Shown one piece after another: positions 28,047 to 36,796 of a stretch of DNA of 64,000 bases. This DNA comes from Nostoc sp. CHAB 5844 (lineage in GTDB: Bacteria > Cyanobacteriota > Cyanobacteriia > Cyanobacteriales > Nostocaceae), in assembly GCF_020829595.1 (NCBI RefSeq), contig NZ_JAIVFW010000021.1, forward strand, positions 1 through 64,000, in the 5' to 3' direction. Each line of letters opens with the position of its first letter. Position 1 is the first letter of the stretch. The translations under genes were made by a program, and so were the position numbers. Below the pieces are notes generated by a model. It saw only the letters and a program-made list of their open reading frames with translations. It did no database searches and was not told the origin of the DNA.

Positions 28047-28661
28047 ATGCTCGAATGGATTACTAATACTATTAATTCCTTGGGATACGTAGGAATTGCG
28101 CTGTTAATGTTCGTAGAGAACTTGTTTCCGCCTATTCCCTCAGAATTGATTATGCCACTGGCAGGATTTACCGCTAGGGCCACCCCAGACAGGTTAAACA
28201 TTATTGGGGTCTTTTTTGCCGGACTTGTCGGTTCTGTAGCTGGCGCACTTGTATGGTACTATCCTGGTAAGTTTTTGGGCGAACAGCGCTTAAAAAGGTG
28301 GGCTGATCAGTATGGTAAGTGGTTAACCATATCCAGCAAAGATATTAGCAAAGCAAAGCACTGGTTTGATTCTCAAGGTAGCAAAGCAGTGTTAATTGGT
28401 CGTCTTGTACCCGGAATCCGCACTTTAATTTCTGTGCCTGCCGGCATTAGCAATATGCATTTGCTACCATTTTTATTTTATACAACCTTGGGTAGTGCTG
28501 CCTGGGTAGGTTTGTTAACATACTCAGGGTACGTGTTGGGTAGCCAGTATGAACTTGTGGACAAGTACCTTGCCCCAGTATCAAAAATTGTGCTTGGGAG
28601 CTTGGTTTTGGCGTTTGGATTCTGGATACTCAAGCGTAGGCGAAAAAGGGCTAGACGCTAA
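28047..28661 (+). CDS. DedA-family membrane protein
   Basis: A 204-aa DedA (SNARE-associated) integral membrane protein. Family signatures are LGYVGIALLMFVENLFPPIPSELIMPLAGF at residues 12-41, the GALVWYYPGKFLGEQRLKRW segment, and KAVLIGRLVPGIRTLISVPAGISNMHLLPFL near 112-142, which includes the F/L-x-R-x-x-P-x-x-R motif. Members flip phospholipids or undecaprenyl phosphate and affect membrane potential. The C-terminus is a basic tail (KRRRKRARR). Monocistronic in appearance. Confidence 0.9.
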   Translation: MLEWITNTINSLGYVGIALLMFVENLFPPIPSELIMPLAGFTARATPDRLNIIGVFFAGLVGSVAGALVWYYPGKFLGEQRLKRWADQYGKWLTISSKDISKAKHWFDSQGSKAVLIGRLVPGIRTLISVPAGISNMHLLPFLFYTTLGSAAWVGLLTYSGYVLGSQYELVDKYLAPVSKIVLGSLVLAFGFWILKRRRKRARR

Positions 28662-28778
28662 AATACACAACCCTAATTTAAATTTGATTTAAAGTGAGGG
28701 GGTTACATCTGGTAAAAATTCGCCTACACTATGCCAAATAATGCTGAAAAAAGCGATCGCCTAACTCAGCATGATTGC

Positions 28779-28792
28779 GTATGTATAGCTAC
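28779..28792 (+). promoter_or_regulatory. NtcA-like site GTA-N8-TAC
   Basis: GTA-TGTATAGC-TAC matches the consensus GTAN8TAC of the cyanobacterial nitrogen regulator NtcA, 95 bp upstream of the ParM-like ATG. A -10 of form TAN3T at the usual 22-nt distance is not exact (TATCTC is close). The motif occurs by chance fairly often, so this is a suggestion only. Confidence 0.3.
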
Positions 28793-28886
28793 CCTTGACG
28801 AAACCTAGAATTTCTGGTATCTCGCATGTTTGTATGTAAGATGAGCAAGTTAAATTTTGACAGTTAAGAAAGGACTAGGAGCTTTC

Positions 28887-30035
28887 ATGACAGACCAACC
28901 TTCCGCCGCTACCCCAATGAATGCTGCTGCTATCCCTCTCAATCGGGTTTCAGCATCTACGCCAATTAATACTGCTACTCCCGTCAAATCAAATGGCGGT
29001 TCCAGCAAATCTATTCTCAGTGTCGACTTAGGCAGAACTTCTACCAAGACTTCTGTCAGCCGCGAACCTGGTAATGTGATTTTCATCCCCGCCAATGTCA
29101 AACAAATGTCAATGGAAGAAGTACGGGGAGGTATTTTTGAAGCCCGTGCTACAGATCCTTTAATGGATTTGTGGATGGAATATCAAGGCAGCGGCTATGC
29201 TGTCGGTCAACTCGCAGCCGATTTTGGCGCAAATCTCGGAGTCGGTAAATCTAAGGTAGAAGACGCACTCGCTAAAGTTTTGGCATGTGCTGGCTACTTC
29301 AAGCTAAAAGACGAAATTTCTATAGTGCTGGGTCTACCCTTCCTCTCTCTAGAGCAGTTTGAGAAGGAAAAGGCTCAGATTATTAGTCAGCTGACTGGCC
29401 CTCACGTGATGAACTTTAGAGGCGAAACTGTCTCCCTGAACATCAACAAAGTTTGGGTTATGCCAGAAGGTTACGGTAGCCTTCTCTGGTGCGAAGCTCA
29501 ACCCAAAAAAGGTGCTGCCAGCCCCGACTTCACCAAAGTATCAGCAGCAATTGTTGATATTGGTCATCAAACCATCGATTTGTTGATGGTAGATAACTTC
29601 CGCTTCGCACGAGGCGCTTCTAAGAGTGAAGACTTTGGGATGAGCAAATTCTACGAAATGGTAGCTAAGGAAATTGAAGGCGCAGACAGCCAATCTCTAG
29701 CACTTATCTCTGCTGTCAACAAACCCAAGGGAGAACGCTTCTATCGTCCCAAAGGCTCTAGTAAGCCTGCTAACCTTGATGATTTTCTCCCCAACTTGAT
29801 TGAGATGTTTTCGCGTGATATTTGCAGCCGTGTCCTCGCTTGGCTACCTGAGCGTGTGACTGATGTGATTATCACTGGTGGCGGCGGCGAATTCTTCTGG
29901 GAAGATGTGCAACGTCTGTTGAAGGATGCCAAAATCAATGCCCATTTAGCTGCACCATCTCGCCAAGCTAACGCCTTGGGGCAGTATATTTATGGAGAGG
30001 CGCAATTATCCGCCGTTCGTGCTGCTAGGTCTTAA
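28887..30035 (+). CDS. ParM/StbA-like actin-family ATPase
   Basis: A 382-aa actin-fold protein of the ParM/Alp type. A low-complexity N-terminal tail of about 45 residues (Ala, Thr, Pro, Asn) precedes phosphate-1 SILSVDLGRTSTKTSVSREP. Next are SGYAVGQLAADFGANLGVGKSKVEDALAKVLA, the phosphate-2 motif SAAIVDIGHQTIDLLMVDN near 220, and the adenosine motif DVIITGGGGEFFWEDVQRLL near 330. AGGAG at 28876-28880 supports the ATG at 28887. The next gene, six bases after the stop, encodes a ribbon-helix-helix protein, the architecture of a ParMR partition operon, here without an evident plasmid context. Confidence 0.82.
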   Translation: MTDQPSAATPMNAAAIPLNRVSASTPINTATPVKSNGGSSKSILSVDLGRTSTKTSVSREPGNVIFIPANVKQMSMEEVRGGIFEARATDPLMDLWMEYQGSGYAVGQLAADFGANLGVGKSKVEDALAKVLACAGYFKLKDEISIVLGLPFLSLEQFEKEKAQIISQLTGPHVMNFRGETVSLNINKVWVMPEGYGSLLWCEAQPKKGAASPDFTKVSAAIVDIGHQTIDLLMVDNFRFARGASKSEDFGMSKFYEMVAKEIEGADSQSLALISAVNKPKGERFYRPKGSSKPANLDDFLPNLIEMFSRDICSRVLAWLPERVTDVIITGGGGEFFWEDVQRLLKDAKINAHLAAPSRQANALGQYIYGEAQLSAVRAARS

Positions 30036-30040
30036 AACCA

Positions 30041-30559
30041 ATGTTCCAATGGTCAAAAAAAGTAGTTAAATCGGTCACGTTCAACCCCGAAGTTGCAGAC
30101 GAAAGCTTGTTGTCTCTGGTAGAAAGCCATTTAGAGCCTCAACCAGAAAAGACTTTTAGCGACCTCTGCAAAGAAGCCCTATGGCAATTTTTATGTGTAC
30201 CGGAATCTGTCAAACCTGGTTCAAAAACAATAGCCGCAGAGTCGGTTGAACAGAAAATTGATGAACTGCAACGTCAAGTGGCTGACCTAGAGGAACGTTT
30301 TTTCGCCAAGGAATCGAATCGTTTGGAGGCGATGGAACGCCATATTGTGCAACTCACGCAACAAATGGCGCATCTGGCAATTTTGGTGACAGAGCGACCA
30401 CCGATTATTCACCATCAGCCTCCAACTTCACCAGCACCAGCACCAGTAGTGTCAACAGTACCAGCAATGGAAAGAGTTAACACTACCTACGCTGCTACAC
30501 CTCCTGAAGATGTTGACCCTGTTATTAGTCGTCTAAGTCAGTTTCTTGATGATTTTTAA
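30041..30559 (+). CDS. Ribbon-helix-helix/coiled-coil partner of the ParM-like protein
   Basis: A 172-aa protein in three parts. An N-terminal strand-helix-helix (KSVTFNPEVADESLLSLVES then TFSDLCKEALWQFLCVP, residues 10-55) fits a ribbon-helix-helix DNA-binding fold. A coiled coil covers about 70-110 (VEQKIDELQRQVADLEERFF then LEAMERHIVQLTQQMAHLAIL). A Pro-rich linker leads to an acidic tail (PEDVDPVISRLSQFLDDF). It starts 5 bp after the actin-like gene. ParR proteins bind parC through an RHH and contact ParM through the C-terminus, so a ParR-like adaptor role is inferred. No sequence family is named. Confidence 0.65.
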   Translation: MFQWSKKVVKSVTFNPEVADESLLSLVESHLEPQPEKTFSDLCKEALWQFLCVPESVKPGSKTIAAESVEQKIDELQRQVADLEERFFAKESNRLEAMERHIVQLTQQMAHLAILVTERPPIIHHQPPTSPAPAPVVSTVPAMERVNTTYAATPPEDVDPVISRLSQFLDDF

Positions 30560-31018
30560 GAGACGGTTTGGATTGTGAGTATTATTATTTTTTGGAAATC
30601 CTTAGTAGTGAAGGCTATTAAGGATTATTAATTTTTATCATGATTAGATTTGTGAAAGTCTTCAGATCCCCGACTTCTTAAAGAAGTCGGGGATCTAAAT
30701 TTAAATGATAAATCTACTGCGATCGCTCAACTTAAAATCTAGAATGATGTGCGTTCAACCGTGAAAGTTGAGAGATGAAGAAAATTGCGTTCGGCTTTGC
30801 CGTTGCCGAAGGCATCGCTTAAGGTTATTCAGTCCTCAGCGCCAAGAACACAAACAGTAAGCTTTTGTGCTTACAAGTTGCACAATTGAAATTTTGGGGA
30901 AAAACTTCAAACCTCTCCCCTGCTCCTCTGCTCAAGAGCCACGCCAGTCTCGCGGCTGTCGGGAAACCCGCCCAACGCGCTGGCTCCCCTTGCGGTCTCA
31001 ACAAGCAAACTTTTGTGA
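30560..31018. other. Repeat-rich spacer before the P450 fossil
   Basis: About 460 bp with the 34-nt palindrome copy at 30663-30696, a HIP1 site, and GC-rich dispersed fragments (CGTTCGGCTTTGCCGTTGCC near 30788; CCCAACGCGCTGGCTCCCC near 30971) of a kind seen again at about 60880-61090. No gene is seen. Confidence 0.6.
30663..30696. repeat. 34-nt dispersed palindrome
   Basis: AGATCCCCGACTTCTT followed by AAAGAAGTCGGGGATCT, a near-perfect inverted repeat. Sister copies are at 5699-5732 and 31982-32015 with one or two changed bases each. It is probably a mobile palindromic repeat; as a hairpin it could stop transcription. Confidence 0.85.
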
Positions 31019-31231
31019 TTATTAGCTTACCCTTTTAGTTTAATTGGTTTTGGTGGTGGGCCGCGTCTGTGTATTGGTGTGGCATTTGCCAAAATGGAAA
31101 TGAAGATAGTTGCTGCCCATCTTTTACGCAGCTATGATTGGGAAATCTTACCTAACCAAAGCTTGGCTACAGTCCGAATTCCTACAAATCGTCCTAAAGA
31201 TGGGTTGCGGGTTCGATTTCAGCCTCGGTGA
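31019..31231 (+). pseudogene. Cytochrome P450 C-terminal fossil
   Basis: The frame just after an in-frame TGA at 31016 reads LLAYPFSLIGFGGGPRLCIG and then VAFAKMEMKIVAAHLLRSYD, ending RPKDGLRVRFQPR and a TGA at 31229-31231. FGGGPRLCIG is the heme-binding Cys signature (FxxGxRxCxG) of cytochrome P450, and the tail resembles the CYP120 group of cyanobacteria. About 70 codons survive; the other 370 or so are missing, replaced by repeat-rich DNA. There is no start codon in place, so it is a decayed gene end. Confidence 0.85.
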
Positions 31232-31239
31232 AATTTTAT

Positions 31240-31974
31240 ATGGCACCTCAAATCAATATCAGTTTGCCCGAAGGAGTTTCTCAAAGTTGGCAAAGTGTGA
31301 AAGATTTTGTCAACCAAGAAGTTAACTCCGTAAGTAATTCCGCTCAACAAGTTGGCGAGTCTTGGCAGCAAACAGCAACAACAACTCTTGAGCAAGCTAA
31401 ATCTTCTATTGGACAAGGATTGCAAACGGCTGATCAATTTAAGAATACAACATCAAGCGCCATTGAAACAGCGATCGCCTCTTCCATCAATGATTGGCTG
31501 ACACAACATCCAGCAATGTTGCGTCTGATTCAAGTCCTCAATTGGGCGGCTAATCATCCTGTTATTAGTTTAGTAATTGTGCTGTTTAGTCTTGCTATTG
31601 TTTTAAGTATTATCAACGCAATTATTCGCTTGTTTACAACAGCAAGTTTTTCCATATTGCAAGCACCATTAAAATTATTGCAAGCTTTGATTAAAGTTAT
31701 CTTTCTTACTTTAGCTAAAGTTGGTAGTATTACTTTTAATAAAATTACCAATTCTCATAAACTAGATAACGCATCAACTTTACTAGCTAATAATATTCAA
31801 ACTCTTTATCAAGATAAACAGCAAAGATTAGCGGAAATATCTAGTCGTTTAGAAGCACTCCAACAAGAACAAAAGCAACTTTTACAAGAAGCAGCTGAAA
31901 TCATTGGCACAGACACAATGAATTTAGAAATTCAGAAAGTTAGATTAGGTCAAAATCAAATCAACAGCATATAA
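31240..31974 (+). CDS. Membrane protein with coiled coils, 244 aa
   Basis: An N-terminal helical, Gln/Ser-rich region (about 1-85) is followed by amphipathic and membrane segments (NHPVISLVIVLFSLAIVLSIINAIIRLF at about 105-132, then ILQAPLKLLQALIKVIFLTLAKVGSI at about 140-165). A C-terminal coiled coil closes it (DKQQRLAEISSRLEALQQEQKQLLQEAAEIIG). No known domain was recognised. The ATG at 31240 lies 8 bp after the P450 fossil's stop, so its upstream region is that fossil. It may organise membranes or bind a partner through the coil; this is not known. Confidence 0.65.
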   Translation: MAPQINISLPEGVSQSWQSVKDFVNQEVNSVSNSAQQVGESWQQTATTTLEQAKSSIGQGLQTADQFKNTTSSAIETAIASSINDWLTQHPAMLRLIQVLNWAANHPVISLVIVLFSLAIVLSIINAIIRLFTTASFSILQAPLKLLQALIKVIFLTLAKVGSITFNKITNSHKLDNASTLLANNIQTLYQDKQQRLAEISSRLEALQQEQKQLLQEAAEIIGTDTMNLEIQKVRLGQNQINSI

Positions 31975-31981
31975 CCAGGGC

Positions 31982-32015
31982 TTCAGATCCCCGACTTCTC
32001 AAAGAAGTCGGAGAT
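31982..32015. terminator. Palindrome between convergent genes
   Basis: A third copy of the 34-nt palindrome (GATCCCCGACTTCTC / AAAGAAGTCGGAGATC), 8 bp after the membrane-protein stop and 9 bp before the convergent FAD oxidoreductase stop. Position and hairpin suggest it works as a bidirectional terminator, although T-tracts are weak. Confidence 0.5.
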
Positions 32016-32023
32016 CTTGTTGT

Positions 32024-33169
32024 TTACCAACTACAGTTGATTTGTGAACAAATTTCATCATCTTTGCCAGTGACAAAGTTAGCAAAGCGTTGTGCTAAAG
32101 GTGGTACAAAAACCAAAGGATTGCTAAATCCCGAAAAAATATGCACACCTTTTAATTCTGGAACAGCACCAACTACAGGTAGACGATTGTTACTAAATGC
32201 TACTAAACAATGATGCCAAGTTCCTGGTAAGTTACCCAAAGCTGGCAAAACTTGCGTGATACTTGTTCGCAACCACTGTTCACTGTTTTCTGCGTTTATC
32301 TGTGCATCAGGATTTGTCAGCACACGACTAATTTGACCCAAGCGTAAGCTACCATCTAAAAACTGAACTGCACCTACATCTAATATTGGCGAGACTAATT
32401 CATTTCCTGTTTCATCCCACAATTCATCAACTTGAGTAGATGCTGCTTCTAATTGAAATCTTTGCAGATTAGCTGGCATTACCAAAGTATGCAAATGCAA
32501 ATCCACAGGTGGAATTTCGATCATTTCTGCGTGGGTAAAATACACTTTGATGGCAATACCTGCTGATTTGAGTAGTTGTCGGCTGAGTCCACCAGCACAA
32601 ATCACAACGTTAGCACTGTGATAAGTTCCAGTGTTCGTTTGGACACCACCTCTGAGGACTTGCAAAACTTGACTTATCTGCATTTCACCCCCAGCACGTA
32701 AAAAAGCTTGAATGTAAGCTTGTGCGGTTTTGTCTGGATGAATATGGCCATGTTTAACAGTTAAAGCACCTGAAATAACTTCTCGATTTATTAATGGTTC
32801 TAACTCACAAGCTGCTTGTACACTGAGTAAACGCGGTGGTACGGCACAATTTGCATAGACAGCTGCGGCGGTTTCTGGGTTAGTATCGGCTGAAATTGTT
32901 AGTAATAAATTTAATTCTCGCAACTGAATATCAACATCTAACTCTTGAGACAAAATTTGGTAACGCGCGATCGCTTCCTGGCATAATTGACGAGTTAATG
33001 GTGTCGTCCCTGACCAATAAGCTAGTCCACCATAACTATATCGAGTTGCATTCTCTGGTGTGGCGTGTTGTTCTAATAAAAGTACACTCAAGCCGACTTT
33101 TACTAATTCATAGGCCAGTGTAGCACCGGTAATTCCGCCACCAACCACAATCCAGTCGTAGGTTTTCAT
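32024..33169 (-). CDS. FAD-dependent oxidoreductase (DAO/glycine-oxidase type)
   Basis: A 381-aa DAO-family flavoprotein. The FAD Rossmann motif is YDWIVVGGGITGATLAYELVKVGLSVLLLEQH at residues 3-34, and THHSANVVICAGGLS near 185 is the second dinucleotide-fold segment. The C-terminal motif is VHIFSGFSNPLVFVPPLAQRFANFVTG. The family oxidises amines, glycine, sarcosine or D-amino acids. Its ATG directly follows the TGA of the upstream 2OG-oxygenase gene (no spacer), so the two are surely translated from one mRNA and probably act in one pathway. Substrate unknown. Confidence 0.83.
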   Translation of the reverse strand: MKTYDWIVVGGGITGATLAYELVKVGLSVLLLEQHATPENATRYSYGGLAYWSGTTPLTRQLCQEAIARYQILSQELDVDIQLRELNLLLTISADTNPETAAAVYANCAVPPRLLSVQAACELEPLINREVISGALTVKHGHIHPDKTAQAYIQAFLRAGGEMQISQVLQVLRGGVQTNTGTYHSANVVICAGGLSRQLLKSAGIAIKVYFTHAEMIEIPPVDLHLHTLVMPANLQRFQLEAASTQVDELWDETGNELVSPILDVGAVQFLDGSLRLGQISRVLTNPDAQINAENSEQWLRTSITQVLPALGNLPGTWHHCLVAFSNNRLPVVGAVPELKGVHIFSGFSNPLVFVPPLAQRFANFVTGKDDEICSQINCSW

Positions 33170-34090
33170 TCAATATGTTGCTTGTAGACGACTCAAAAGA
33201 TATTCTCCCGCAAGGATAGGAGGATAGATAGACGCACGTTCTTTTTGGCAAGTTTCTAGACAAGCAATTTCTGTATCATCATTAGGATGACAGAAAAAGG
33301 CTATGGAATAACGCGATCGCTGTAACCTGTTATCGTTAGGAATCATTACTCGATGCTTGGTTGAACAAAACACGTCGTTTGTCCAACGTTGCATCAAATC
33401 ACCAGTATTCACAATCACAGTATCAGGAATTACCGGAGCAGAAATCCAATCTCCTGTCGTTGTTTGCACTTCCAAACCACCCACTTCGTCTTGGAATAGC
33501 AAAGTAATACTGCCATAATCAGAATGCTCACCAGCACGTACTTGTCCAGGTTTAGGAGGTGTTTGTAAAGGCGGATAATGTAGCAGTCGCAGGGTATGAT
33601 TTTGCTGATTGTGTTTTGTGATCAAAAAGTCTTCTGGTAATTCTAATGCCAAAGCAAATGTTTGTAATACTTTGTTCGCCAGCTCTGTACAAGCTGCATA
33701 AAATGCAATAATACAAGGTTTGTTTGCTAGAGAAACACTATAGTCAGCCAAAGCAGAAATTTCTGTTTTACTGAAATTAAAAGCTTCTTTTAAATCCCCT
33801 GGTTGATTCGGATTGAGACGCTCTCTTTCCATGCCAACATAACCAGTATTACTAAATTCATTTTGCCAAGCTATCTGTTGTTTGACTTTTAAAGGTAAGT
33901 TAAAAAAATCTTGACTATGAGTGAATACTTGTGCAACTAGCTCCTTTGATATTCCATGATTTTGCAAGTACATAAATCCAATTTTATGACAAGCTTGATA
34001 AATTTGTTTAACTACATTTTGCCTAAATACTTCATTGCTACTTTTCAAATCAACTAAACTAATTATGGGGATTTTTACCATTTGAGACAT
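33170..34090 (-). CDS. Isopenicillin-N-synthase-like Fe(II)/2-oxoglutarate oxygenase
   Basis: A 306-aa non-heme iron oxygenase of the IPNS/DIOX type. N-terminal domain: IPIISLVDLKSSN then GFMYLQNHGISKELV. The iron facial triad is in GEHSDYGSITLLFQDEVGGLEV (His and Asp of HSD, near residue 187) and STKHRVMIP (His near 243), with RYSIAFFCHPN carrying the 2-oxoglutarate-binding Arg-x-Ser. All three iron ligands are present. It uses O2 and usually 2-oxoglutarate to oxidise a small molecule. First gene of a two-gene operon with the FAD oxidoreductase. Confidence 0.87.
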   Translation of the reverse strand: MSQMVKIPIISLVDLKSSNEVFRQNVVKQIYQACHKIGFMYLQNHGISKELVAQVFTHSQDFFNLPLKVKQQIAWQNEFSNTGYVGMERERLNPNQPGDLKEAFNFSKTEISALADYSVSLANKPCIIAFYAACTELANKVLQTFALALELPEDFLITKHNQQNHTLRLLHYPPLQTPPKPGQVRAGEHSDYGSITLLFQDEVGGLEVQTTTGDWISAPVIPDTVIVNTGDLMQRWTNDVFCSTKHRVMIPNDNRLQRSRYSIAFFCHPNDDTEIACLETCQKERASIYPPILAGEYLLSRLQATY

Positions 34091-34305
34091 ATTTTTAGAA
34101 ATTATTTAAAATCAACACAAATAACTTCAATTATATTATTTATAGCAACTTCTACTCACACGATGTATATCCTCCCTAGCCCCTAACTAAATATAGCCGT
34201 AGCCAGATAGTTTAGGACATTCTAAAACGCTAAAACCAGTTGAATGCAAGCATTTCACTTTTTACTTTTTACTTTTTACTTTTGCTATAATAGGAGAAAT
34301 ATACT
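34091..34305. repeat. Spacer with TTTTTAC heptamers
   Basis: A divergent spacer between the 2OG oxygenase and the GNAT gene. At about 34257-34282 TTTTTAC repeats at least three times. The GNAT ribosome-binding site AGGAGAAA follows at 34292-34299. Confidence 0.65.
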
Positions 34306-34812
34306 TTGCTAGAAATTTTTCAAGTTGAAACTGATAAGCATAAACATTATGTCAGCGAATTATTTGTGGAATATTTTAATTGGACAAATTCGGTATTTAG
34401 CAGTGAATATAATATTAGTTTCGACGTTAATACATTTTCCGAAAAATACTTAGCACAACTTGACGAATTTATGCCACCAGAAGGACGCTTGCTGTTGGCA
34501 AGATATAAAGGCAAAATTGCTGGCTGTGCTTGCTTGCATCAAATTGATCAAGGTATTGGTGAAGTTAAAAGAATGTATGTCCGACCGAAGTTTCAAAGAA
34601 AAGGGATAGGTAGGTCTTTATTAGAAAATATCATTTATGAAGCTGCCAACATTGGCTACTCAAAGCTAATGTTAGATACTGCTCCTTTTGCAAAAGAAGC
34701 GCTGGCGCTTTATCGTTCGCTTGGTTTTCAAGATACAGATCCTTATCTGGAAAAAATAGAAATTCCTCCAGAATATCGAGACAACTGGATTTTTATGGAA
34801 TTGACACTTTAA
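34306..34812 (+). CDS. GNAT-family N-acetyltransferase
   Basis: A 168-aa acetyltransferase of the GNAT fold. Acetyl-CoA-binding motif A is GEVKRMYVRPKFQRKGIGRSLLENIIYEAANIGYSKLMLDTAPFAKEALALYRSLGF, with the R/Q-x-x-G-x-G/A core in RKGIGRSLL (about residues 105-113). A TTG start at 34306 is well placed behind AGGAGAAA (34292-34299). The substrate (amine, amino acid or protein) cannot be told. Confidence 0.85.
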   Translation: MLEIFQVETDKHKHYVSELFVEYFNWTNSVFSSEYNISFDVNTFSEKYLAQLDEFMPPEGRLLLARYKGKIAGCACLHQIDQGIGEVKRMYVRPKFQRKGIGRSLLENIIYEAANIGYSKLMLDTAPFAKEALALYRSLGFQDTDPYLEKIEIPPEYRDNWIFMELTL

Positions 34813-35010
34813 TGATGCAAATCAGTGAAAGTATTCAGCTTTACTAAATTAAATACAGTTTTTAACTATTATCAAACAACTTTACCGTTATTTCTACTTT
34901 TACAGAATAAATTCCTTCTATAGCCATCTACGGTAAAGATTTATGAAGAAAATTTAACATAATTGCGTATAATGATTTTATTCAACTACTAAGTATTTTT
35001 GCTCAGTGCC

Positions 35011-36702
35011 ATGATAGCGGATGGATTTCCTTGGCTAACCGCGATTATTCTGCTCCCACTCGTTGCTTCCATGCTCATTCCCGTGCTGCCTGATAAAGAC
35101 GGCAAACTTGTGCGATGGTATGCCCTAGGTGTGGCGATCGCGGACTTTACTTTGATGTGCTATACCTTTTGGAAGCATTACGATGCCAGCAGTGCAACTT
35201 TTCAACTCGTGGAGAAATATGCCTGGCTACCTCAGTTAGGTTTTAGTTGGGCAGTTTCAGTCGATGGAATATCCGCGCCACTCGTGCTACTAGCAGGGCT
35301 GGTGACGACGCTTTCGATGTTTGCTGCATGGCAAGTTAACCTCAAGCCACGCCTGTTTTATTTCTTGATGTTGCTGCTGTATGGCGCACAAATCGGAGTG
35401 TTCGTCGCCCAAGACTTACTGTTGTTCTTCATTATGTGGGAACTGGAACTTGTTCCTGTCTATCTGCTTGTCTCTATTTGGGGTGGTCAAAAACGTCGTT
35501 ACGCCGCAACAAAATTCTTACTTTACACCGCCGCCGCTTCGATTTTTATTCTCGTGGCTGGGCTGGCAATGGCGCTTTATGGCGATAATACAACCTTCGA
35601 TATTGTCGAACTTAGTGCTAAGAATTATCCCTTGGCTTTAGAACTGTGGCTGTATGCCGGACTGTTAATTGCCTTTGGTGTCAAGTTAGCTGTATTTCCC
35701 TTGCATACATGGTTGCCTGATGCCCACGGTGAAGCATCTGCTCCCATATCCATGCTTTTAGCAGGTGTACTGCTCAAGATGGGTGGATACGGATTAATTC
35801 GCGTCAATTTAGAAATGCTCTCCGATGCCCATGTGTATTTTGCGCCCGTGCTGGCAACTCTCGGCGTAATCAATATTATTTATGGTGCGTTGAACTCCTT
35901 TGCTCAGACGAACATGAAGCGTCGCCTCGCTTATTCATCCATTTCTCACATGGGCTTCGTACTACTGGGTATTGCCTCCTTCACCGACGTAGGTATAAGT
36001 GGTGCGATGCTGCAAATGCTTTCTCACGGTTTAATTGCCGCAGTATTATTCTTCTTAGCTGGTGTTACCTATGATCGCACCCATACAATGGCAATGGAAA
36101 ACATGGGCGGTATTGGTCAAGTTATGCCGAAAGTATTTGCTCTGTTTACCGCTGGCGCAATGGCATCACTAGCTCTGCCTGGGATGAGTGGCTTTGTCAG
36201 CGAACTTCAGGTATTTGTTGGCATCACCACCAGTGACATCTACAGTTCCACATTCTGCACCGTGATGGTGTTCTTAGCTGCCGTGGGAGTTATCCTCACC
36301 CCCATTTATCTGCTGTCGATGTTGAGACAAGTATTTTACGGGACTGGCGCAGAACTCACCTGCGATATTGGTAATGCGGCTTTAGAAAATCAAGAAGATG
36401 AGGGAGCCGTTTGCTTTGGTACAGACTGTCTCCTACCCAGCGAAGCAGTCTATAGGGATGCCCAACCGCGTGAAATATTTATCGCTGCCTGTTTTTTGGT
36501 ATTAATTATTAGCGTTGGTATCTATCCCAAGTTAGCTACACAGATGTACGATGTGAAAACAGTAGCTGTCAACACTCAAGTACGCCAATCATATATCCAA
36601 TTTGCCCAAACAAATCCCCAAATATATGCCAAGGGCAAGGGATTATTTTCTCCCAAAATCGCACAGTCTGAAGCAGCACCTGTTTTAGGAATAATTAAAT
36701 AA
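35011..36702 (+). CDS. ndhD: NDH-1 subunit 4 (NdhD)
   Basis: A 563-aa antiporter-like proton-pumping subunit of the cyanobacterial NAD(P)H/ferredoxin-plastoquinone oxidoreductase NDH-1 in the thylakoid membrane, serving respiration and cyclic electron flow. About 14 membrane helices. Conserved segments are [21 protein letters not shown] (with the pump Glu), [41 protein letters not shown] and [18 protein letters not shown]. The ATG at 35011 ([16 protein letters not shown]) is preferred to a TTG four codons earlier. No ndhF partner lies in the window, so which NdhD paralogue this is (respiratory or other) cannot be fixed. Confidence 0.9.
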   Translation: MIADGFPWLTAIILLPLVASMLIPVLPDKDGKLVRWYALGVAIADFTLMCYTFWKHYDASSATFQLVEKYAWLPQLGFSWAVSVDGISAPLVLLAGLVTTLSMFAAWQVNLKPRLFYFLMLLLYGAQIGVFVAQDLLLFFIMWELELVPVYLLVSIWGGQKRRYAATKFLLYTAAASIFILVAGLAMALYGDNTTFDIVELSAKNYPLALELWLYAGLLIAFGVKLAVFPLHTWLPDAHGEASAPISMLLAGVLLKMGGYGLIRVNLEMLSDAHVYFAPVLATLGVINIIYGALNSFAQTNMKRRLAYSSISHMGFVLLGIASFTDVGISGAMLQMLSHGLIAAVLFFLAGVTYDRTHTMAMENMGGIGQVMPKVFALFTAGAMASLALPGMSGFVSELQVFVGITTSDIYSSTFCTVMVFLAAVGVILTPIYLLSMLRQVFYGTGAELTCDIGNAALENQEDEGAVCFGTDCLLPSEAVYRDAQPREIFIAACFLVLIISVGIYPKLATQMYDVKTVAVNTQVRQSYIQFAQTNPQIYAKGKGLFSPKIAQSEAAPVLGIIK

Positions 36703-36796
36703 CAAGAACTTATGGGTATTGGGGGGTAAGGGTGTAAGGGTTTTGAATACCTAAACTTACCCGTATACCCCTTATCTAAATCTGTGATTTTTCGTC

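Noticed and set aside
28662-28886. parC-like iterons upstream of the ParM-like gene
   Set aside because: I looked for repeated 10-12 mers and found none beyond the single NtcA-like site and a HIP1 octamer.
31110-31325. A 71-aa plus-strand frame
   Set aside because: It is out of frame with both the P450 fossil and the following membrane-protein gene; both of those have recognisable sequence.
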